Assembly: GCA_030765485.1 (NCBI GenBank) | Contig: JAVCCR010000021.1 | Coordinates: forward strand, 1-45,871 | Source: Candidatus Gygaella obscura | GTDB lineage: Bacteria > Omnitrophota > Gorgyraeia > Gygaellales > Gygaellaceae | Direction of reading: 5' to 3' | Length of the DNA stretch: 45,871 bases | Shown here: positions 1 to 6,928 of the stretch, one piece after another | How the letters are laid out: each line of letters starts with the position of its first letter | How positions within the stretch are numbered: the first letter of the stretch is position 1 | Notes under the pieces: generated by a model | The model's database searches: none | Told to the model about the DNA's origin: nothing | The model's input: the letters and a program-made list of their open reading frames with translations, nothing else | Translations under genes and position numbers: made by a program

Positions 1-652
1 CCTGAACAGCATTTTCATCTTTATAGACCTGTTTGCCAAGGCCAAGCATAGAGCCTTCCATGAGTAAACAGTCTATATCCTTAGGCGGTTTTGAAATCAT
101 CCTATCAAATAAAATGTTTTTTCTTCCGTGACCTCTGAAATCACCTGAATAGAATATTCTTTTACCTTCAGCTTCGATTAAGAAAGCCCGTGCATCAAAA
201 ACTGAATGATCTACCAAAAATGATTCAATCTTAAATTCCCCTACAGTAAAACTCTTTCCTTTATCAATCGTCTTTACATTAAACTTCCCTATTTTATGAG
301 GAATAAAAATATCCGAGATCTCAATTAGTATTTCAGCTCCTTTGCTCATATAAATAGGTATATCGGGATTTACAAACTTGAGGAACCCATAATGATCCAT
401 ATGGGAATGAGAAATAAGAATGCCATCTATGGATTTTTTTTCACCTATGTACAGACCCTTTATATCAGGAAGGATTTTTAGTTCTTTAAGCTCATCAAGA
501 GACTTGTTGATAAGTATTTTTGAATCAAAAGACTCTTTTTTATCATTTACAAGCGGCATCCCGAAATCGACAAGGATTCGAGACTTTGCGGTGCTTAATT
601 CAACACAGCTACCACCGATTTCTTTGGTGCCACGATGGATTGTTAATTTCAT
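1..652 (-). CDS. MBL-fold metallo-hydrolase, RNase J-like (partial, 3' end outside window)
   Basis: The reading frame starts at ATG 652 and runs off the left edge after 217 codons. The N-terminus (KEIGGSCVEL) is the first strand pair typical of RNase J/CPSF-like beta-lactamase-fold hydrolases. Metal-binding motif HSHMDH lies at residues 82-87, a further ligand candidate is His149, and SGDFRGHG holds the bridging Asp171. These fit a dinuclear-zinc hydrolase, probably a nuclease, though the beta-CASP and C-terminal parts cannot be seen. Its start overlaps the stop of the preceding nuclease-like gene (ATGA), so the two are translationally coupled. The substrate is unknown. There is no signal peptide, so a cytoplasmic role is inferred. 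Confidence 0.85.
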   Translation of the reverse strand, partial: MKLTIHRGTKEIGGSCVELSTAKSRILVDFGMPLVNDKKESFDSKILINKSLDELKELKILPDIKGLYIGEKKSIDGILISHSHMDHYGFLKFVNPDIPIYMSKGAEILIEISDIFIPHKIGKFNVKTIDKGKSFTVGEFKIESFLVDHSVFDARAFLIEAEGKRIFYSGDFRGHGRKNILFDRMISKPPKDIDCLLMEGSMLGLGKQVYKDENAVQ

Positions 653-1620
653 TGATTTCCGGTAAATGGATTTGATTCAAAAATAATCCGAGTTGAATTT
701 TTCTCTTCTGTATAATAGGCTACATATAGATTGATACGATCTTTACCAATCTGAAAAGATGAATTTTTCTGAAGCTCAGCAAACTCTTTTCTAAACTTAT
801 TTCCTTGGTCTGACGAAATAGCGACTACTGCTTCTATTTCAATGGATTTTGGTAATTGTCTTTTGAATCCAAAGAATTGATACCATTTCGCACCATTCTT
901 TGTATATCTAAATATTTTAAGAAGCGTAGCAGCGTAGATATAAACCTGAGAAGCAGGATGTCCATAAATGCCTGGCCTCTTTAATTCCCACATACAAAGC
1001 CTATCCTTGTTATCCTTTCCCTTATAGCGCGATAAGATATCGATATACCCATTACCTGATTTTGGTTCTTTGGCACTTGCTGAAATTGGAACCGGAATTT
1101 GCAAAGGAATACCACTAACAGTAACTGGTCTAATCTTTAAACCTTTGATTCCAAACTTATCGGATCCTTTCAACATTTCAACTATAAATTTAGATTCAAC
1201 GCGATGCTCAAGAATCCTAACTCCAGGTCGATAAGAACAACTCGCAGCCAATCTCTTAAAAAAAGATCTAAACTCTTTCCCTTCAGCGCTATGCCAAAAA
1301 TAATCCGCATCGTTTAATTTAAATCCCTTAAAGTACTTCTTATTACTTACGCTATGACCAGATAACCTAATTGCAATCTTACCATCTTTCAAAATCAATT
1401 GAGCGACCTCTTGACCAAAAAATCTCAAAGAAAAAATACATAATTTTGCTTTAGTAGTAGATATATAAATCCTAAGGTTTCCCCATTGATGAAATTTACT
1501 TCTCAAGAAAACCAAAGTCTCTCTATTGTTCTCAAATGATTCGAGCCAAATATTAAGCTTATTTTCAAAGATAAACTTGTTATCTTCCCAGATTTTATCT
1601 ATTTTTTTAGTTAAGTTCAT
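649..1620 (-). CDS. PD-(D/E)XK (RecB/Cas4-like) nuclease family protein, unnamed
   Basis: This protein has 323 residues from ATG 1620; an in-frame GTG at 1638 would add six. I prefer the ATG because the GTG lies inside a dyad motif repeated between other genes. The C-terminal half carries a convincing PD-(D/E)XK core: Glu143, then GYIDIL with Asp194, then ELK (Glu212, Lys214), then Q225-VYIY, the QxxxY motif of RecB-type nucleases. The N-terminal ~130 residues match nothing I know. It overlaps the downstream MBL-fold gene by four bases (ATGA), so the pair very probably acts together. Both partners look like nucleic-acid hydrolases, and the setting among SIR2 and HEPN genes suggests defence. 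Function is inferred from motifs only. Confidence 0.7.
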   Translation of the reverse strand: MNLTKKIDKIWEDNKFIFENKLNIWLESFENNRETLVFLRSKFHQWGNLRIYISTTKAKLCIFSLRFFGQEVAQLILKDGKIAIRLSGHSVSNKKYFKGFKLNDADYFWHSAEGKEFRSFFKRLAASCSYRPGVRILEHRVESKFIVEMLKGSDKFGIKGLKIRPVTVSGIPLQIPVPISASAKEPKSGNGYIDILSRYKGKDNKDRLCMWELKRPGIYGHPASQVYIYAATLLKIFRYTKNGAKWYQFFGFKRQLPKSIEIEAVVAISSDQGNKFRKEFAELQKNSSFQIGKDRINLYVAYYTEEKNSTRIIFESNPFTGNQ

Positions 1621-1631
1621 TTTATTGCTTA

Positions 1632-1646
1632 AGAACACCTTGTTCT
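1632..1646. repeat. Island dyad motif, copy 1
   Basis: This is a perfect 6+3+6 inverted repeat, AGAACA-CCT-TGTTCT, just upstream of the nuclease-like gene. It is one of five copies, all in the accessory island and all at gene junctions. On the minus strand it follows the string AGGGGTTG, which is shared with the copy at 4292. Confidence 0.75.
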
Positions 1647-1814
1647 CAACCCCTATGGTGTTATAGATACCTGACCTAACCTACATTGTGCTACTATTTG
1701 TCTGCCTTATAATTATAACTCCGGAACAAAAATGTGCCCCAAGTATGCCCGAATTATTTATTTTTTGTTTGCATAACTAATACTAAAGATTAAACAAAGC
1801 TACAATTTTATGTG

Positions 1815-3068
1815 TTAACTTAATGGTGCTACATTCCTAAGAAAATTTCTAATTAAACACAGCTCTGATTTATCCAACCCATTCCAAGAACATTGAATTT
1901 TAATATACTGCACTTCATGCAAACCTTTTGCCTTAAAACTTGCCGCCAAACGTCCAGTTATTAATCTGGCTTCTTCAGATGTCATATTTACCGCCGTGCC
2001 ATTTATTCGAACTTTGTTAAAATCAAAATCACCTTCCTCACCAGGAAGCCCTAATGCTTTTAGATTTTCATCATGATAACCAAAACCAAGAAAATAAATT
2101 CGTTTCGCAGACTTTAAATGTTTTAGAAATTCTTCCTTTTGCCCTTTGACATTCGCCTCATCAAACGTCTGAATTTCTCTAATCACTTTATTAAATCTTT
2201 CTACTAAAAACTGCCTGTTTTTTTTCGAAAACACATCACTACCTTGTTCAAAATCTCTCCTTGACCAACCATATTCTATTTTTTCCCCAATCAGCTGATA
2301 AAAACACGCTATATCCCAAGGAATATAAGGTGCTGTTTCCAACATAAATTTTTCAGGCGATAAAGGTAAACCAGGTAATGAATTAATTTCTTCGTAAAAT
2401 TTTCCCAATCGGCCATATACATGCTTAATTTTAATTGAATTAAATACTTCCATTACTTCCTCTTCTTCAGCCTTGAAAAATGTTTTAATGGCTCTCATTA
2501 AATAATATTCCAGAGACCTGTCATAATTGAATGTAATAATAGTGACTTTATTGTTATGCAGATCCTTTATGTCTTTGCATCCTTTTATAAGATTATTCCA
2601 TAGGTATCGATACCAACCAAAATCAGGAAAATCTTTTTTTAGTTTATTTGGATATTTTGATGGTAAATATTGCCAAGAATTTTCATCCTCGTAACGGGAA
2701 ATACAGAAAATAATACATAGCTTTCCTATAAGACTGTATTGAGGATTCTTTTCAAGAAAAAAGTCTACGGAGGGGGGCTGCGCTTGGAATAAACGCTCCG
2801 CAAATTCTTTTATATCATCGGATGTATATTTTTGACCATCGTCTTTTTTATAATCTGATAATTCAAGAAAGCGTTCCAAAAGTTGAGAATTGGTTAAAAA
2901 ATCTCTCTTAGAGAATCTTTCTCCTGCCACATCAGAGATGCGCTTAACTCCTATTGACCTATCGAACACTAATCGATAAATATCTTTAATTAACTCCTGT
3001 CCTAAAGGAAAACCCAAATGGACATTTGCCCCGGCACCTAACACTAGAACTGTTTGTCTTTTAATCAT
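1815..3068 (-). CDS. SIR2-like NAD-binding domain protein, probable defence effector
   Basis: The 417-residue protein opens with VLVLGAGAN (7-15) and GFPLG, the nucleotide-binding start of SIR2-like domains. ITFNYDRSLE (178-187) is the conserved Asn-Tyr-Asp block, His216 in KHVYGRLG sits where the catalytic His is expected, and FLGFGYHDENL (326-336) is the closing Rossmann motif. Such SIR2-like proteins often deplete NAD during phage defence; this is family knowledge. A strong GGAGG precedes the ATG. No second domain is recognisable. A dyad motif lies about 70 bp upstream of the start and a gene for a membrane protein lies before it. Whether the two cooperate is not known. Confidence 0.75.
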   Translation of the reverse strand: MIKRQTVLVLGAGANVHLGFPLGQELIKDIYRLVFDRSIGVKRISDVAGERFSKRDFLTNSQLLERFLELSDYKKDDGQKYTSDDIKEFAERLFQAQPPSVDFFLEKNPQYSLIGKLCIIFCISRYEDENSWQYLPSKYPNKLKKDFPDFGWYRYLWNNLIKGCKDIKDLHNNKVTIITFNYDRSLEYYLMRAIKTFFKAEEEEVMEVFNSIKIKHVYGRLGKFYEEINSLPGLPLSPEKFMLETAPYIPWDIACFYQLIGEKIEYGWSRRDFEQGSDVFSKKNRQFLVERFNKVIREIQTFDEANVKGQKEEFLKHLKSAKRIYFLGFGYHDENLKALGLPGEEGDFDFNKVRINGTAVNMTSEEARLITGRLAASFKAKGLHEVQYIKIQCSWNGLDKSELCLIRNFLRNVAPLS

Positions 3069-3134
3069 TACTTATATCCCTCCTAATACGACATCAACTT
3101 GTTCCCTTCTTAATTTCTATTATCGTGACAAACT

Positions 3135-3149
3135 AGAACACCTTGTTCT
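3135..3149. repeat. Island dyad motif, copy 2
   Basis: This is the second perfect AGAACA-CCT-TGTTCT palindrome. It lies between the stop of the membrane-protein gene (3175) and the start of the SIR2-like gene (3068). Confidence 0.75.
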
Positions 3150-3174
3150 TACTCTTCATCCCGCCATGCTACAT

Positions 3175-3711
3175 CTATAGACCAAAAAAATGTTCAACAA
3201 GATATGTAAATAATATGCCCAAAATTCCTAAAGTAGGTAATAGTTTACCCAGGAATGTATCAAGATTTTCAGGTATAGTTTGGCCTCCAAAAGAATGTAT
3301 TGATCTTCCTACAGTTGTGTACATACCAAATAAGATAAACAATGATGAAGTAATCCGAATTAGAAAAAATATGTTTTTAGATGGTAGTCCAAAAATTTTC
3401 AAACATAACAAAGCTGCGGATAAAGCACTAACATAAATAAAAAAGATACGAACAAATGCCTTCCAACATGCTTTACGAATTTCTCTTATCCTACTCAGCG
3501 AACCTTCCTTAAATTCTGAAGATTTTTCTCTAACAAAATATTCATCATCTCTTCTATCTATAAATGCTTGGTTTGTTTTTGATTCTCTGTCCAGAATCAT
3601 TTCCTTATCTAATTCTGCTAATGTATCTGGGGAAACAAGTAACAATATTAAATAAATAAAATAATTTAAAAAGGAAATTTTGTTTGTTTTTTTTAAAAAC
3701 CTTACCAACAT
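3175..3711 (-). CDS. Hypothetical membrane protein, about four transmembrane segments
   Basis: I do not recognise this 178-residue protein. A hydrophobic stretch at about 13-31 could be a signal anchor. A charged region (35-83) follows, then hydrophobic segments near 86-106, 115-135 and 155-176. The ATG is preceded at six bases by AAGGTG, which is itself the core of the island dyad motif, so in this copy the motif doubles as the ribosome binding site. It lies between a conserved hypothetical gene and the SIR2-like gene, all co-directional. A membrane partner for the SIR2 effector is possible but unsupported. Confidence 0.6.
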   Translation of the reverse strand: MLVRFLKKTNKISFLNYFIYLILLLVSPDTLAELDKEMILDRESKTNQAFIDRRDDEYFVREKSSEFKEGSLSRIREIRKACWKAFVRIFFIYVSALSAALLCLKIFGLPSKNIFFLIRITSSLFILFGMYTTVGRSIHSFGGQTIPENLDTFLGKLLPTLGILGILFTYLVEHFFGL

Positions 3712-3712
3712 A

Positions 3713-3727
3713 AGATCACCTTGTTCT
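3713..3727. repeat. Island dyad motif, copy 3, overlapping a ribosome binding site
   Basis: Sequence AGATCA-CCT-TGTTCT carries one change in the left arm. On the minus strand AAGGTG ends six bases before the ATG of the 178-residue membrane protein. Confidence 0.65.
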
Positions 3728-3744
3728 CCGCTTCTTATCTATCA

Positions 3745-4260
3745 TCATTTAGGATACGTAAGAGCATCTTTCATACCTATATAAAACTCTAGTTTACGCA
3801 TTGCTACGTAATGTTGAATATCCACATTTTTTTCTTTTAATTCTTTTTGTATTTTATCATTAACAATTTTGGGGTTTCTTGCTAAAAACCATACTCAATA
3901 TATTACCATATCTTCAGGTAATTCCTTAGTTGACTGCATATACATATTTACAGCATCTAATAATAAAAATTCAGTCTCTTCGGGGTTAAATTTCAATAAA
4001 CTATGCGAATCATTCTCTGCGTGTTTGAAAAAATTTTCAGCCTCATTTACTTTCTGAAGATACATTCTTTGATATTCTTTTCTAATCATTATTGGATCTT
4101 TTATAAAAGACTTTATTCCTTTTAGTTTAGCTAAATCCATCAGTATCTGATGCGCAGCAGCAGTTAAAGTATGTATTGAAACTGGGTCTGCCTCTTTAAA
4201 AAATAGACTAATAGCAGTCTCTAACTGTCTCTTAGAAGCATCTAGTTTTGATATTTCCAT
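3745..4260 (-). pseudogene. Conserved hypothetical gene (SIHTL/ENFFKHA family) interrupted by in-frame TGA
   Basis: The first 121 codons encode a widespread uncharacterised family marked by SIHTLTAAAHQIL and AENFFKHAEND, followed by LLLDAVNMY. The frame meets TGA at 3895-3897 but continues for 49 more codons (VWFLARNPKI... to a TGA at 3745-3747). That tail matches the usual family ending, an aromatic WF followed by NP. The full length would be 171 codons, normal for the family. Other genes here use TGG for Trp and TGA for stop, so this is most simply a recent nonsense mutation; readthrough cannot be excluded. Family function is unknown to me; a small helical HEPN-like fold is a guess. Confidence 0.75.
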
Positions 4261-4291
4261 ATAAAGAATATATTGGTTTTTTAAATAGAAT

Positions 4292-4306
4292 TGAACACCT
4301 TGTTCT
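4292..4306. repeat. Island dyad motif, copy 4
   Basis: Sequence TGAACA-CCT-TGTTCT has a 5+3+5 perfect core. On the minus strand it is preceded by AGGAGGGGTTG, resembling the flank of copy 1. It lies between the promoter at 4335-4363 and the ATG at 4260. Confidence 0.7.
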
Positions 4307-4334
4307 CAACCCCTCCTATTTCTTCTTAAACCAT

Positions 4335-4363
4335 ATTATACTCTGCTATATATTGGCAGTCAA
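4335..4363 (-). promoter_or_regulatory. Sigma70-type promoter for the gene at 4260
   Basis: On the minus strand TTGACT is followed after 17 bases by TATAAT. It lies just outside the end of the left direct repeat and closely resembles the promoter at 7377-7404 next to the other repeat copy. Confidence 0.7.
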
Positions 4364-4377
4364 TCTTGTAACTCCAC

Positions 4378-4543
4378 AGTGCCTAATTAGTGCCAACAAT
4401 GGATCAAAATTGGTAGTAATTGAGCGTAATTGGTAGTAATAGCTCATTGGCAGGGTAAACAAAAAACCCGCATATCTCGTCGATATACGGGCTTTATCTG
4501 GTTGCGGGGCTCAGATTTGAACTGAGGACCTCAAGGTTATGAG
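4378..4543. repeat. Direct repeat copy A: duplicated 3' part of tRNA-fMet with terminator (putative att site)
   Basis: These 166 bp match 7416-7582 with one substitution and one single-base indel. The copy contains the 3' part of tRNA-fMet from the anticodon loop through CCA (about 4499-4543), the tRNA terminator hairpin (4467-4491), three decamers of the AATTACTACC type, and a paired GTGCC...GTGCC. Identity stops exactly at the anticodon loop, a known crossover place for tyrosine recombinases. The 5' half of the tRNA is absent, so no functional tRNA can arise here. The 415 bp between flanking genes (4261-4674) hold this copy, the promoter, one dyad motif and the short repeats at 4629-4682. 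Confidence 0.85.
4460..4491 (-). terminator. Duplicated copy of the tRNA-fMet terminator
   Basis: Hairpin CCCG-c-ATATC/GATAT-a-CGGG with a following T-run on the minus strand. It would stop transcription coming from the L,D-transpeptidase gene before the promoter at 4335-4363. Confidence 0.7.
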
Positions 4544-4628
4544 TTATCCTGGAGATTTATATGGTTTTTGCTGATATTATCTAATGCTTTATCTTGTTTA
4601 TGGTTACAGCGGATTGGTTTGTTTGTTG

Positions 4629-4682
4629 TTATACGGTTTTATACGGTGTTTGTGCGTGTTTTGTTATCCGAGTGTTATCCGA
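4629..4682. repeat. Two pairs of 9 bp direct repeats beside the putative att site
   Basis: TTATACGGT occurs twice (4629-4637, 4639-4647) and GTTATCCGA twice (4663-4671, 4674-4682), the last running into the end of the L,D-transpeptidase gene. Closely spaced short repeats beside an attachment site are typical of integrase or excisionase arm sites. That role is inferred. Confidence 0.5.
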
Positions 4683-5136
4683 ATATATGAACTAATTCTC
4701 CTCTTTTAACTAAATTAAACAACTCAATTATGTCGCGATTCTTCATCCTTATACAGCCATAAGATGCTGGTTTCCCGATTAATCTCTCTTCCGGAGTACC
4801 ATGTATATAGATACATCTCCAAAATGAGTCAATCCCTTTACCTTTATTAACTCTTCTTTCTAAACCTTCCAATCGTAGGATACGGGTAGTCATCAAATCT
4901 CCGCAACCACTACGGATCTTAGCTATATTGCCAGTATTTCTGCGTCTTTTGAAAACCGCACCTAAGGAAGCATTCCTTCCGATTTTGCTAACTATATGAT
5001 GCAATCCTAAAGGTGTTCTATTACTTCCAGTTTTATTACCGATACCATACTTTGAAGTCGAAATTAAATACACCTTTTCTAATTTAGTTCCTAAATAATA
5101 ATACAATTTTTGTTTAGATATAATAATTTTAATCAC
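4675..5136 (-). CDS. L,D-transpeptidase, YkuD domain, without signal peptide
   Basis: The catalytic signature is clear in this 153-residue protein: IHGT with His112, then ASYGCIRM with Ser125, nucleophile Cys128 and Arg130. Such enzymes form 3-3 crosslinks in peptidoglycan or attach proteins to it. The YkuD fold fills the whole chain; there is no LysM or other binding domain and no N-terminal signal or membrane segment (the start is MIKIIISKQKLYYYLG). Export would therefore need another route, or the enzyme acts after cell lysis or in a recipient. It lies inside the putative integrated element, 38 bp after a secreted-protein gene. Confidence in the family is high and in the role low. Confidence 0.85.
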   Translation of the reverse strand: MIKIIISKQKLYYYLGTKLEKVYLISTSKYGIGNKTGSNRTPLGLHHIVSKIGRNASLGAVFKRRRNTGNIAKIRSGCGDLMTTRILRLEGLERRVNKGKGIDSFWRCIYIHGTPEERLIGKPASYGCIRMKNRDIIELFNLVKRGELVHIFG

Positions 5137-5174
5137 AGTTTTAATTTAGCTTCTCTTCCTTCTATGTTGTTATG

Positions 5175-5642
5175 CTATTCAACAAACTTCTCCCCATCCC
5201 ACTTATACACCTTAGTCCCTAAATCTTCTTCTCTAACTATATCTATATCCTTATGATCGAAATCCGGATCTTTATAATAGATCTTCTTTGATTCAACAAT
5301 TATTCCCTTATAGCCTGTATCTGGGTTAGCTTCCGTAAAATTAACTTTGGAGACAATATCAGCGTTATATTCAACCAAATCGCCTTCAAAACCCCAAGTC
5401 TTATCAAAAGTTCTAATATTAAAGATTAACTTAAGTTCAGGATAAATATCTTTGTAAATCCTTAAATCCTCTATGTAATGATTTGATCCGGCACCGTGTC
5501 CTGTTTCAATAATAATTTCATATATAGAATCTCCATCAAAATCAATATCGGATCTGACATTCGTATTCGTTGACCAAAAAGCCTGGACTGGAATGCAAAA
5601 ACATAACAGTATAAAAATAATTATAATTAATTTTCTTTTCAT
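5175..5642 (-). CDS. Secreted protein with a Ca-binding-like DxDxDG motif
   Basis: This 155-residue protein has a classical signal peptide (MKRKLIIIIFILLCFCIPVQA, cleavage near residue 21). The mature part begins with DIDFDGDSIYEI, a single FG-GAP/dockerin-type calcium-binding loop also common in small periplasmic proteins that report on trapped cargo. The rest is beta-rich with no family I know, and it ends in a KVYKWDGEKF strand like beta-propeller or VCBS-type proteins. A good distance separates it from the HEPN gene upstream, while the L,D-transpeptidase follows closely, so the two may share a transcript and an envelope role. Confidence 0.65.
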   Translation of the reverse strand: MKRKLIIIIFILLCFCIPVQAFWSTNTNVRSDIDFDGDSIYEIIIETGHGAGSNHYIEDLRIYKDIYPELKLIFNIRTFDKTWGFEGDLVEYNADIVSKVNFTEANPDTGYKGIIVESKKIYYKDPDFDHKDIDIVREEDLGTKVYKWDGEKFVE

Positions 5643-5719
5643 TTACACTTCCTTTAAATATCTGCTATTATTCGGAGACTTCTTCACTTCTTCCTCACAT
5701 TCTCATAGTCTATTAAAGT

Positions 5720-5738
5720 GGAGAGCACCTTGTTCTCC
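5720..5738. repeat. Island dyad motif, copy 5, with compensating arms
   Basis: Here the palindrome is extended (GGAGA outer arms pairing with TCTCC) around the same CACCTTGTTCT core. It lies midway between the HEPN gene stop (5825) and the secreted-protein start (5642). It is the only copy inside the repeat-bounded element. Confidence 0.65.
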
Positions 5739-5824
5739 ATCAGGTATATGCTTCTTATTATAATACAGTAAATTATAATTTGCTATCTACCCTCATCCCC
5801 AAATAACACCTGATTACTTAAACT

Positions 5825-6901
5825 TCACCTATGGTTAAAATATTTTATTATTACTTTTTCAAAATCCATCTCTTCACGAATCCTCTCTGCTAGCGACTTT
5901 CGACCACGCCTCTTTTTTTTAATGCCTGTTTTTGAAAGCTGTTCTATCAGAGCAACTTTATATATTAACGGAGCAACTGTTAGAAGATGTGGTATAGATT
6001 TATTCCCAAAAGGATATATATGCTTATCGGCAATTGGGTTGCCATGTAAAAAAGCATTTCTTGAATCATATAGTTGACAATAAAGTTTTTGGATAAGATT
6101 TATTGACTTTTCGCCTAACCTGTACCGTTTTTGTTTAAGCTCTGGCTTTGAAAACGAACGTTGTCCTAATAGCATTAGCACAGCATCAAGATTTGCTTTA
6201 CCACTACGTCCAGGATGAACCAAAACCTCAAATGCACTTACCCAAAGCCCTATTCTAGAACCAATATCAAATTCAGAAAAATGATTGCTAAAAAATATCT
6301 CTGAAGCTTGATACGCCATCTGTAAACTCCTAAAAATTGCTCGTGCTTTCCATGATCTTTTTTTTGGATTCTTTTTCCATAACCGAAACAACAAATCTAA
6401 CGTGCTATCTTCTATTGTAGCAGTCCTAAAAACAGTATGCGTTAGAGGGTTAACTTGCCCCCTAAATTTATCTGGATCATTATATCCATCTAAAACAATA
6501 GGAGTATGTACAGTCAAATGTTGACCATCTTTGTCCGGAGTAATTGGATAAAAATCAAAAAAATCAGAAAATAATGGTTCAAACTTTTGTCCTCTAAGTA
6601 TACTATTAGAAGATCCTTCGATAATAGCACAAATTGCAATAGCGTTTCGGAAATCTGTTATTACTTCAATTTTTCTGTAAAACGTCGGAGCTTTGTCATT
6701 TAAGATAATCGCACAAGGATGAACTACTTTATCAAATTGGTTAGAAAATTTCGTAAGTAGAGCTTTGGAAGCAAGACTCTCCTCTTTTATTTTAACTAAT
6801 CTACTATCACAGGATGGGACTAAAGCAAACTTATCAAATTCGATAGGATCTTTAATCTGTAAATTAGGAACAACAAATATTAACTTCCAACCATTATCCA
6901 T
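5825..6901 (-). CDS. HEPN-type protein with RX4H motif
   Basis: The 358-residue protein ends in an all-helical region containing FEVLVHPGRSGKANLD and LYDSRNAFLHGN. In the latter, Arg281 and His286 form the RX4H motif of HEPN domains, many of which are metal-independent RNases in toxin and abortive-infection systems. The N-terminal ~180 residues are mixed alpha/beta and unrecognised. This architecture (unknown N-terminal domain plus C-terminal HEPN) is frequent in island genes. A lysine/arginine-rich tail (KKKRRGRKS) follows. No partner nucleotidyltransferase gene is adjacent. Assignment as an RNase is inference from the motif. Confidence 0.6.
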   Translation of the reverse strand: MDNGWKLIFVVPNLQIKDPIEFDKFALVPSCDSRLVKIKEESLASKALLTKFSNQFDKVVHPCAIILNDKAPTFYRKIEVITDFRNAIAICAIIEGSSNSILRGQKFEPLFSDFFDFYPITPDKDGQHLTVHTPIVLDGYNDPDKFRGQVNPLTHTVFRTATIEDSTLDLLFRLWKKNPKKRSWKARAIFRSLQMAYQASEIFFSNHFSEFDIGSRIGLWVSAFEVLVHPGRSGKANLDAVLMLLGQRSFSKPELKQKRYRLGEKSINLIQKLYCQLYDSRNAFLHGNPIADKHIYPFGNKSIPHLLTVAPLIYKVALIEQLSKTGIKKKRRGRKSLAERIREEMDFEKVIIKYFNHR

Positions 6902-6928
6902 AACTAACCTTATTGTCCGAATAATACC

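Noticed and set aside
1690-1780. A second integrase tail upstream of the nuclease gene (minus-strand frame reading NSGILGAHF...)
   Set aside because: It only vaguely recalls integrase C-termini, has no YSH motif, and is bounded by stops; too weak to report.
3143-3436. Plus-strand open frame of 97 codons over the membrane-protein gene
   Set aside because: It overlaps the better supported minus-strand gene and has no ribosome site or family signal.
3895-3897. Recoding of TGA as tryptophan or another residue
   Set aside because: Tryptophan is written TGG throughout and TGA is a normal stop in many genes here (for example at ATGA overlaps), and no SECIS-like case was evident.
1632-5738. Integron cassette array with attC sites, suggested by single unrelated genes in one orientation separated by a palindromic motif
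   Set aside because: The motif does not match the RYYYAAC/GTTRRRY boxes in the right arrangement, is too short for attC, and no integron integrase is present. One GTTAGGT near 1672 appears to be chance.
1632-5738. LexA (SOS) boxes
   Set aside because: Gram-positive boxes have GAAC-N4-GTTC and the verrucomicrobial form is TGTTC-N4-GAACA as I recall; here the arms are GAACA-N3-TGTTC, so spacing and orientation differ.
3135-5738. Conserved leader peptide encoded across the dyad motif (GTG or ATG starts inside it)
   Set aside because: The downstream frames end after 2 to 14 codons with no shared sequence, so conservation is at DNA or RNA level.
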